Below the pieces are notes generated by a model. It was not told where the DNA came from. It did no database searches and worked only from the letters and a program-made list of their open reading frames with translations. Source: DAOTVS01 sp034436375 (lineage in GTDB: Bacteria; Chloroflexota; Anaerolineae; SpSt-313). Taken from it: 11,872 nucleotides of DNA. Location: contig DAOTVS010000122.1 of NCBI GenBank assembly GCA_034436375.1, positions 1-11,872 on the forward strand, written 5' to 3'. This document shows, in pieces, positions 6,793-11,872 of this stretch. A program made the position numbers and the translations under genes. How positions within the stretch are numbered: position 1 is the first letter of the stretch; the number at the start of each line of letters is the position of its first letter.

Positions 6793-7410
6793 CATCGCCC
6801 CCCTGACGGCGGCAATCAGCTCGCTCAGCACCATAGCCGTCGCGCCCCACACCTTGTGCTCGCCCACCCGGTAATAGGGCACCTGCACCGTGAGGCCCCG
6901 GATCATCCGCACCTCGAGCTGCACCGCTGCAGGCTGCAGCAAGAGCGCCAGCGGCGTCTCAATCAGCGCGGCTACCTCATAAAGATCGGGCCGCAGAAAG
7001 GGCCGCCCGGGCGTATACGCAACATAGGGGTAGATGCGATAGCCACTGGAAGGGATCTCCAACGGCGTGAGGGGGCCCAGCAGGTCCACTGTCAGGGGCG
7101 GCACGCGCAGTTCCTCGCGCGCCTCGCGCAGGGCAGTCGCAGCCAGGGAAGCGTCCTCCGGCTCGCGCAGCCCCCCAGGGAAAGAGATCTGCCCGGCGTG
7201 GGCGCTCAAGTGATCGCTGCGGCGGGTCAGGGCCAGCGTTAGCTCTCCGGCGCGCGGGTAAAAGAGCACCAGCACCCCCGCCTCTCGATAGCGCTCAGGT
7301 GGCGCTACCCCCAAGGCAGGCGGTCTGGGCGACATGATATCCTGCGCCGCCGGACCCGGCAACGGCCGCCGCAGCGCCCGGCGCAAAAGATCGCTATCGA
7401 GGACGGGCAT
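6778..7410 (-). CDS. NUDIX hydrolase, NudL-type CoA pyrophosphatase
   Basis: This 210-residue cytoplasmic hydrolase should cleave coenzyme A or acyl-CoA to phosphopantetheine and 3',5'-ADP. Immediately before the Nudix box it has TRRSDHLSAHAGQISFPGG (62-80), which is the family signature of CoA-type Nudix enzymes. The box itself has the REAREEL core (R95, E96, E99, E100) with Asp in the spacing typical of NudL, and the usual final Gly is replaced. Length agrees with the family. The ATG at 7410 is chosen because GGAGG lies 8 nt upstream; a TTG at 7431 would add seven residues. It has its own promoter in the divergent region shared with the foldase gene. The C-terminal RGNS tail lies in the inverted repeat shared with the convergent GT4 gene. 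Confidence 0.93.
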   Translation of the reverse strand: MPVLDSDLLRRALRRPLPGPAAQDIMSPRPPALGVAPPERYREAGVLVLFYPRAGELTLALTRRSDHLSAHAGQISFPGGLREPEDASLAATALREAREELRVPPLTVDLLGPLTPLEIPSSGYRIYPYVAYTPGRPFLRPDLYEVAALIETPLALLLQPAAVQLEVRMIRGLTVQVPYYRVGEHKVWGATAMVLSELIAAVRGAMRGNS

Positions 7411-7448
7411 AGAGGATACCTCCGGGGTCAATGAGTCTGACTCTTGCC

Positions 7449-7477
7449 AGTATAGCAGGGGAAGCCCTGCCTGTCAT
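7449..7477 (-). promoter_or_regulatory. Promoter of the NUDIX gene, with an inverted repeat in its spacer
   Basis: On the minus strand, ATGACA (7477-7472, five of six consensus bases) and TATACT (7454-7449, five of six) are 17 bp apart. Transcription should begin near 7442, giving a leader of about 30 nt. The spacer contains a perfect inverted repeat, GCAGGG-GAAG-CCCTGC (7455-7470), which could be an operator. Confidence 0.6.
7455..7470. repeat. Perfect 6-bp-arm inverted repeat in the NUDIX promoter spacer
   Basis: GCAGGG (7455-7460) and CCCTGC (7465-7470) flank a GAAG loop. The repeat fills 16 of the 17 spacer bases, so a bound dimeric protein would block or remodel the promoter. The hairpin itself would not be in the NUDIX transcript. 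Confidence 0.5.
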
Positions 7478-7489
7478 ATACGGACGACA

Positions 7490-7510
7490 CGTGATGCGTG
7501 ACGGATTACG
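7490..7510. repeat. Heptad repeat copy upstream of the foldase promoter
   Basis: CGTGATGCGTGA (7490-7501) is identical to 5514-5525. It is followed by CGGATTACG (7502-7510), the reverse complement of CGTAATCCG found at 8523-8531. This links three sites in the window to one short repeat family. Confidence 0.55.
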
Positions 7511-7529
7511 TTTCTTCCCCGCTTTGGCT

Positions 7530-7535
7530 TATAAT
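7530..7535 (+). promoter_or_regulatory. -10 element for the foldase lipoprotein gene
   Basis: A perfect TATAAT lies 36 bp before the foldase start codon. The best-placed -35 candidate, TTACGT at 7506-7511 with an 18-bp spacer, is weak and overlaps the repeat copy, so only the -10 is well supported. Confidence 0.45.
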
Positions 7536-7570
7536 CTCTTTAATTAACTCGGCTCCGACGGAGGCAGAGC

Positions 7571-8527
7571 ATGAAATCGCGTATCATCCTGGCCAGTCTG
7601 ATGACCCTGCTCCTCCTGGGCGGCGGCTGCGCGCCCACCCCGACCCCTACCCCGGCGCCCGTGACTGAGCCCCCGGCGGCTGCGACAGCGGCAGTCGCAC
7701 CAACAGCTCAGCCCGTCGCAGAGGTCCAGACCCCTGCCGATGTGGCGGCCACCGTCAACGGCCAGCCCATTGCCATGGCCACCTACCAGGCCCAGTTGCA
7801 GACGGCCATCGCCAGCTACTCGGCCCAGCCAGGTTTTGATGCCAAGTCAGACGACGGCAAAGCGGCGCTGGCGGCGTTGCGCTCTCAGGTGCTCGACTGG
7901 CTCATTGACCAGGAGTTGATCGACCAGGCCGCCAAGAGGATGGGCATCACCGTTACCGATGCCGATGTCGATGCCGAGGTTCAGCGCATCAAGAACGACA
8001 ACTCCAGCGGCTTTGCCGATTGGCTCAAGGCTAATGGGTTCACCGAGGATTCCTTCCGTACCCAGACTCGCTCGGACCTTTTGGGCGCCAAGGTGCGCGA
8101 TGAGGTGACCAAAGGCGTCCCCACCCAGGCCGAACAGGTACACTTGCGCCAGATCCTGGTTGAAACCCAGGATCAGGCGAACGACATCCTCACCAAGCTG
8201 CGGCAGGGCGCCGGCACCTTTGAAAGCCTGGCCAAGCAATACTCTCAAGACAACATGACCGCCCAGAATGGCGGCGACATGGGCTGGGTGCCCAGGGGCG
8301 TCCTCGCCGAGAGCGTGGAGCAGGCGGCTTTTGCCCTGCAGCCCGGCCAAATCTCCAACCCTGTCCAGAGTCCCCTGGGCTGGCACCTGCTGCAGGTCGA
8401 AGAACGCGCCGCCAACCGCGACATCTCCCCCGACATACTCGCCAACCTGCGCCAACAGGCCTTTATGAAATGGCTGGAGACGGAGCGGGCTAAGGCGGAT
8501 ATTAAGAGATATGTGAAGGATTCGTAA
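7571..8527 (+). CDS. PPIC-type peptidyl-prolyl isomerase/foldase lipoprotein (PrsA/SurA-like)
   Basis: This 318-residue extracytoplasmic lipoprotein should assist folding of exported proteins. A short signal peptide with LLLLGGGC places the lipid-modified cysteine at residue 20; the lipobox is slightly atypical, with Gly at -3 to -1. Residues 21-55 are a low-complexity Thr/Pro/Ala linker. A SurA-N-like helical domain starts at VAATVNGQPI (58-67) and extends to about 185. The parvulin domain spans about 189-278, with HLRQILVET, FESLAKQYSQD, GGDMGWVPRG and ALQPGQISNPVQSPLGWHLLQV. The ATG is preceded by GGAGG with 6-nt spacing and by a TATAAT box. Ig-like surface proteins such as the one at the left of the window are plausible clients, but that is inference. 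The stop codon is supplied by the first heptad of the repeat array that follows. Confidence 0.93.
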   Translation: MKSRIILASLMTLLLLGGGCAPTPTPTPAPVTEPPAAATAAVAPTAQPVAEVQTPADVAATVNGQPIAMATYQAQLQTAIASYSAQPGFDAKSDDGKAALAALRSQVLDWLIDQELIDQAAKRMGITVTDADVDAEVQRIKNDNSSGFADWLKANGFTEDSFRTQTRSDLLGAKVRDEVTKGVPTQAEQVHLRQILVETQDQANDILTKLRQGAGTFESLAKQYSQDNMTAQNGGDMGWVPRGVLAESVEQAAFALQPGQISNPVQSPLGWHLLQVEERAANRDISPDILANLRQQAFMKWLETERAKADIKRYVKDS

Positions 8528-8662
8528 TCCGTAATCCGCAATGCGTAAGGTCGTCATTGCGGGGCATACGTCGCTCTCCAGAAGGTCGCCCATCGGGAGA
8601 TCCTGCCAAGCAGCATGCTTGCCAAAATGGCGACCTTATGGATTACGCATTACAGACTACGG
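8523..8662. repeat. Palindromic element with inverted arrays of four heptads
   Basis: The left arm has four 7-nt units, GTAATCC, GTAATCC, GCAATGC and GTAAGGT (8524-8551). The reverse complement of the right arm (8660-8633) reads GTAGTCT, GTAATGC, GTAATCC and ATAAGGT. Similarity continues inwards (CGTCATTGCGG against CGCCATTTTGG). Over 8531-8563 against 8653-8621, 25 of 33 positions pair. The 57-57-nt core between the arms holds further small dyads, including CAAGCA-GCA-TGCTTG. It looks like a non-coding miniature or REP-like element that could fold in RNA or cruciform DNA between the foldase and cooC genes. Confidence 0.7.
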
Positions 8663-8699
8663 CGCGACAGCGCGCACTGTACGAATGGAGGAGGGCCCT

Positions 8700-9470
8700 A
8701 TGCCCAAACTTGCGATCACCGGTAAAGGCGGGGTTGGCAAAACGACCCTGGCGGCCCTGTTGGCTCACCTCTATGCCACAGAGGGTCGCCCGGTGTTGGC
8801 CATCGACGCCGACCCCGACGCGAACCTCGGCTCGGCCCTGGGCTTTGCCCCAGCGGAACTGGCCGGGGTGCAGCCGATCGCCGAGATGCAGGACCTGATA
8901 GCCGAGCGCACAGGCACGCAGCCTGGGCAGTACGGCGGCATGTTCTCCCTCAACCCCCGTGTAGACGACATTCCCGACCGCTTTTCTGCCGTGCGCGGCG
9001 GCGTCCGGCTCCTGATCTTGGGCACGATCAAGCGCGGCGGCGCCGGCTGCTTCTGCGCCGAAAATGCCCTGCTCAAGAACCTGGTGCGCCACCTGCTGGT
9101 CGCGCGCGACGAAGTCGTGATCCTGGATATGGAAGCGGGCCTCGAGCATCTGGGCCGTTCCACCGCCGCTGCGGTTGATGCCTTTATCGTCGTCGCTGAG
9201 CCCGGGCGGCGCAGCATCCAGACAGCATTGGCCGTGCAGCAACTGGCGCGCGACATCGGCGTTACTCGCACCCTCGTCGTTGGCAACAAAGTGCGCGGCC
9301 CGGAGGATGAGCGCTTTATCGCCGAGAGCCTCCCCGGCGTCGAGGTCCTGGGTTACCTGAGTTACAGTCCGCGCGCCATCGAGGCTGACCTGCAGGGCGT
9401 GAGCATCTACGAGGCTGCGCCAGAGCTGGTCTCGCAGGCCAGGGCAATCAAAGAGCGCCTGGGCATGTAG
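8700..9470 (+). CDS. cooC: CooC-type nickel-insertion ATPase for carbon monoxide dehydrogenase
   Basis: This 256-residue cytoplasmic P-loop ATPase belongs to the MinD/SIMIBI class. It has a deviant Walker A, GKGGVGKTT (8-16), IDADPDANLG (35-44), a nickel/zinc-binding CXC (C117, C119) in GGAGCFCAEN, and the switch II-like LDMEAGLEHLGR (142-153). These are the hallmarks of CooC, which dimerises through the CXC cysteines and helps load nickel into the C-cluster of carbon monoxide dehydrogenase. The ATG at 8700 follows a strong GGAGGAGG with 5-nt spacing. The frame is open upstream from 8541, but that part is repeat sequence with no homology. No CODH, acetyl-CoA synthase or cooJ/cooT gene is in the window, so its client must lie elsewhere. 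The next gene starts 8 nt downstream and is probably in the same operon. Confidence 0.9.
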   Translation: MPKLAITGKGGVGKTTLAALLAHLYATEGRPVLAIDADPDANLGSALGFAPAELAGVQPIAEMQDLIAERTGTQPGQYGGMFSLNPRVDDIPDRFSAVRGGVRLLILGTIKRGGAGCFCAENALLKNLVRHLLVARDEVVILDMEAGLEHLGRSTAAAVDAFIVVAEPGRRSIQTALAVQQLARDIGVTRTLVVGNKVRGPEDERFIAESLPGVEVLGYLSYSPRAIEADLQGVSIYEAAPELVSQARAIKERLGM

Positions 9471-9478
9471 GGGTTGTT

Positions 9479-11032
9479 ATGTACGACTTGCTCTTCCGCC
9501 ATGCATTGCTCATCGATGGCACTGGCGCCCCCGCCGTGCAGGGTGACCTGGCCGTGCTGGGTGACCACATCGCCGCCGTCGGGCAGCTTCCAGGCGCCGA
9601 GGCCGAGGTAGAGATGGACCTCAGCGGCAAGGCCCTTGCCCCCGGCTTTATCGACGTACACGTCCACTCGGAGCTGGAAATGCTGGCCGGGCGCCATACT
9701 GCTGGCGTACAGATGGGCGTCACCACCGAGCTCATCTGCCCCGACGGCATGTCCTTCGCCCCCCTCCCCCCGCCCCGCCTGCGCGAGTACCGGCGCTACC
9801 TGCGCGCCCTCTATGGCGATGATGATGCTGGCTGGGCGGGCGGCTCCTTCGCCGAGTACCTGGCCCAGTTCCCAGGCCGCATCCGCAACAACATCTTGCC
9901 CCAGGCGCCCCACGGCGCCATCCGCTTTGCCGTGTGCGGCTGGAAGGCCGATCCAGCCACCGATGCTGAGATCGCCGCCATGGGCGCCCTTGTGCGCGAG
10001 TGCATGGAAGCCGGCGCGGCAGGGCTCAACCTGGGGCTGGAATACCTGCCCGCCGCCCACGCCGATCGGCGGGAGCTGATGGCCCTGGCGCGCATCGTCG
10101 CCGAATATGGGGGCCTCTATGCCGCCCACATCCGCAGCTATGCCGAGGGCGTGCGCGAGGAGGCCCTCGCTGAGACCTTTGCCGTCGCTGCAGAGGCCAA
10201 CATCCGGGTGCACATCTCCCATTTCGCGGGCACGCCCCGCATCTATGCCTCCGCCGAGGCGGCCCACGCCCGCGGCATCGATATTACCTGGGAGGCCTAC
10301 CCCTACGCGGCCGGCTGCACCATGCTCGCCTATGCCTTGCCGCCTGCCGCCCTGCAGGCGAGCATTGATCAACTCCTGGCGGACCTGCGCACCCCCGCCC
10401 TGCGCGCAGCAGCCCGCCCCGCCCTCGAGCGGCGCTTCCCGCCCGGCTCGCCGGCCTATTTCGCCGGCCTCACCCTGCCCCAAAATCGGTGGATGGAGGG
10501 GCTGCCCCTGCGCGAGGCGGCCGCCCGCTCAGGCAAGGATTTCACCACATTCTGCTGCGACCTGCTGGCGGAAGAGGAGCTGGCCCCCCTCCTCATCCTG
10601 CCCTGGCCCGAGAGCGCGGAGGAGAACGAGGCCCGCCTGCGCCACACCCTGACGCACCCCCTGCACATGGTCGGCACCGACGGCATCTATGTGGGCGGCC
10701 GCGCCCATCCGCGCGCCTGGGGCAGCTACCCTCGCCTCCTCGGCCGCTACGTGCGCGAGCATCAGTGGCTTTCGCTGGAGGATGCTGTGCGGCGCATGAC
10801 CGGCTTCCCCGCCGCCCGCTTTGGCCTGCGGGACCGTGGCCTGCTGCGCCCAGGGATGGCCGCCGACCTGGTCGTCTTTGACCCGCAAACCGTGAGCGAC
10901 CGGGGCGCCTATGAGGACCCGCGCCAGGCGCCCGTGGGCATCGAGCAAGTTTATGTCAATGGCGTGCCCGTCGTGCGGGATGGCGCCCTCACCGGCGACC
11001 GCCCCGGTCGTGTGTTGCGCATGCAACGGTAA
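9479..11032 (+). CDS. N-acyl-D-amino-acid deacylase-family amidohydrolase
   Basis: This 517-residue metal-dependent hydrolase of the amidohydrolase superfamily probably removes the acyl group from N-acyl-D-amino acids or a related N-acylated compound. The N-terminal strand and GTG segment lead to GFIDVHVHSE (57-65; H61, H63). Other metal ligands expected for D-aminoacylases are visible: C87 in LICPDG, H217 in AAHIRS, H248 in HISHFAG and D401 in VGTDGIYVGG. The C-terminal GLLRPGMAADLVVFDP is the usual small beta-domain strand. Length fits the family. Start ATG 9479 follows GGGG, 8 nt after the cooC stop, so the two genes are likely co-transcribed. The exact substrate cannot be read from sequence. 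D-amino-acid recycling from cell wall or peptides is a reasonable guess, but dihydroorotase- or dihydropyrimidinase-like activity is not excluded. Confidence 0.88.
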   Translation: MYDLLFRHALLIDGTGAPAVQGDLAVLGDHIAAVGQLPGAEAEVEMDLSGKALAPGFIDVHVHSELEMLAGRHTAGVQMGVTTELICPDGMSFAPLPPPRLREYRRYLRALYGDDDAGWAGGSFAEYLAQFPGRIRNNILPQAPHGAIRFAVCGWKADPATDAEIAAMGALVRECMEAGAAGLNLGLEYLPAAHADRRELMALARIVAEYGGLYAAHIRSYAEGVREEALAETFAVAAEANIRVHISHFAGTPRIYASAEAAHARGIDITWEAYPYAAGCTMLAYALPPAALQASIDQLLADLRTPALRAAARPALERRFPPGSPAYFAGLTLPQNRWMEGLPLREAAARSGKDFTTFCCDLLAEEELAPLLILPWPESAEENEARLRHTLTHPLHMVGTDGIYVGGRAHPRAWGSYPRLLGRYVREHQWLSLEDAVRRMTGFPAARFGLRDRGLLRPGMAADLVVFDPQTVSDRGAYEDPRQAPVGIEQVYVNGVPVVRDGALTGDRPGRVLRMQR

Positions 11033-11262
11033 CTGCCGGGTCAAGGGCTCCGCAACGGACTGACGATGCGCTTAGGTGCAGAACAGATGCACTCGCCTGC
11101 ATCTGTTCCACACCTATGGGGAAGGTTCCGGCTGGCGGCAAAGCGACTTCCCTGACCTTCGCCAATAGCCTCACGATCTATGTGGAAATTAGCGTTGTTA
11201 TGCTTCAGTCGGACTTGGAGATTCCCCCTGATCGGATTAGCATGATCACAGCGGAGGAATCC
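11033..11262. other. Intergenic region holding the hairpin and the unresolved left end of the IS
   Basis: These 230 bases contain the hairpin at 11074-11115. The insertion sequence must begin somewhere between it and the orfA start. I cannot place the terminal inverted repeat or target duplication, because the right end of the element is outside the window. No other gene is evident. Confidence 0.5.
11074..11115. terminator. Strong hairpin downstream of the amidohydrolase gene
   Basis: AGGTGCAGAACAGATGCA (11074-11091) pairs with TGCATCTGTTCCACACCT (11098-11115) over 16 of 18 positions, with an 11-bp uninterrupted inner stem and a 6-nt loop. It begins 41 nt after the stop codon. No T-tract follows on either strand, so termination is possible but not canonical. 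It could also shield the IS transposase from read-through. Confidence 0.45.
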
Positions 11263-11568
11263 ATGAGCCAGACACGCAAGCATTTCACCGCAGCTGAGAA
11301 GATGGCCATTCTGCGCCGCCATCTGTTGGAGCAGGTGCCCGTCTCCGACCTGTGCGACGAGTACGGCATTCACCCGACACTCTTCTACCGTTGGCAGAAG
11401 CAGCTGTTCGAGAACGGCGCCGCCGCGTTCGAGTACCGGCCCAAGAGTGGGCAGGATGCTGCCAGCAAGAAGATCACCGCCCTCGAAGAGAAGTTGGTGC
11501 GCAAGAATGAGGTGCTCTCCGAGTTGATGGAGGAGCACATCAAGCTAGAAAAAGCACTTGATGCCTAG
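11263..11568 (+). CDS. IS3-family transposase OrfA
   Basis: This 101-residue DNA-binding subunit belongs to the Transposase_8 type. Residues 6-50 form the helix-turn-helix (FTAAEKMAILRRHLLE, then VSDLCDEYGIHPTLFYRWQKQLFENG). Residues about 70-98 form a leucine-zipper-like helix (ITALEEKLVRKNEVLSELMEE). The ATG at 11263 has GGAGGA 5 nt upstream. The frame is open further upstream from 11116, but that part has no homology and covers the likely IS left end. It is followed by orfB in the -1 frame. Confidence 0.92.
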   Translation: MSQTRKHFTAAEKMAILRRHLLEQVPVSDLCDEYGIHPTLFYRWQKQLFENGAAAFEYRPKSGQDAASKKITALEEKLVRKNEVLSELMEEHIKLEKALDA

Positions 11569-11579
11569 AGCAGACCTGG

Positions 11580-11872
11580 GTGCAGCCAGAGGTTCGCGAT
11601 GCCGTGGTCGATTGCCTGAGCCACTGGTCAACGCGCGCTGAGCTGCCGCTCAACCAGTTGCTCCTCTGGCTGGGCATCCCCACGAGCAAGTACTATGGCT
11701 GGCGACGTCGCTATGGGCAGCACAATGCGCACAACACCCATCTGCCGCGCCGGTTCTGGCTGTTGCCGTGCGAAAAGCAAGCGATCCTGGACTATCAACT
11801 GGCGCACCCGGACGATGGTTACCGGCGCCTGTGTTTCATGATGCTGGACGCCGATGTGGTGGCGGTCAGTCC
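11580..11872 (+). CDS. IS3-family transposase OrfB, truncated by the window edge
   Basis: The frame opens at 11562, just after a TGA at 11559-11561, and continues to the end of the window. It reads WVQPEVRDAVVDCLSHWS near its start, then a GIPTSKYYGWRRRYG helix-turn-helix-like segment, HPDDGYRRL and MMLDADVVAVS, which is the typical N-terminal region of IS3-type OrfB before the DDE integrase core. The first usable start is GTG at 11580, 11 nt after the orfA stop, with no clear ribosome-binding site. The catalytic DDE residues lie beyond the window, so activity cannot be judged. Confidence 0.8.
   Translation, partial: MQPEVRDAVVDCLSHWSTRAELPLNQLLLWLGIPTSKYYGWRRRYGQHNAHNTHLPRRFWLLPCEKQAILDYQLAHPDDGYRRLCFMMLDADVVAVS

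Larger units (their letters stand above)
11263..11872 (+). mobile_element. IS3-family insertion sequence, right part beyond the window
   Basis: The element is recognised by its two consecutive transposase frames: a small helix-turn-helix orfA and the beginning of a DDE-type orfB. The coordinates cover only the coding part. The left terminus lies upstream (after about 11033) and the right terminus is outside the window. Confidence 0.85.

Noticed and set aside
8541..8699. N-terminal extension of the CooC frame to 8541
   Set aside because: The extension translates the palindromic repeat element and gives the repeat-derived YGLRITDYG peptide. The strong ribosome-binding site and homology both start at 8700.
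9407..10483. Minus-strand open frame of 358 codons opposite the amidohydrolase gene
   Set aside because: It is antisense to a gene with all family motifs, has Gly/Ala/His-rich composition and no recognisable domain, and has no supporting ribosome-binding site.
11116..11262. Upstream extension of OrfA
   Set aside because: No transposase homology is visible before MSQTRKHF, and the extension starts directly at the base of the hairpin. The ATG at 11263 has a proper ribosome-binding site.

Overview
The window comes from a GC-rich bacterial chromosome. Several features suggest a Chloroflexota (Anaerolineae-like) genome: a lipoprotein with a Thr/Pro/Ala linker after the lipobox, TATAAT-type promoters, short GTAATCC-type intergenic repeats, and modular Ig-like surface proteins. 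This placement is an inference, because no rRNA or marker gene is present. CooC suggests an anaerobic or facultative lifestyle.

Layout. Bases 1-3456 hold a minus-strand two-gene unit: an OmpR/PhoB-type response regulator followed 10 nt later by a secreted protein built of Ig-like modules. That protein is open for 919 codons and runs off the left edge. A 250-bp divergent region separates this unit from a plus-strand operon with a good promoter. The operon encodes a PhnP-like metallo-beta-lactamase-fold hydrolase, a membrane-associated family 2 glycosyltransferase and a GT4 glycosyltransferase (3707-6690), all tightly spaced or overlapping. It meets a minus-strand NUDIX CoA pyrophosphatase gene head-on (6778-7410), and the two stop codons lie in the arms of an inverted repeat. 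Divergent from the NUDIX gene is a PPIC-type foldase lipoprotein (7571-8527). Next comes a palindromic repeat element, then a pair of genes for a CooC-type nickel-insertion ATPase and an N-acyl-D-amino-acid deacylase-family amidohydrolase (8700-11032). After a strong hairpin, the right edge holds the first part of an IS3-family insertion sequence (orfA complete, orfB truncated).

How the genes fit together. Most of the window concerns the cell envelope: a regulated secreted multidomain protein, two glycosyltransferases with a possible phosphodiesterase partner, and an extracytoplasmic foldase. CooC and the amidohydrolase form a separate unit whose shared purpose is unclear, because no carbon monoxide dehydrogenase gene is visible. 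No single well-known defence or mobile system is present besides the IS. The most unusual structure is a family of heptad repeats (GTRATSC-like). It recurs at three intergenic or gene-end sites, supplies stop codons and a ribosome-binding site, and in one place forms an inverted array of four heptads against four.
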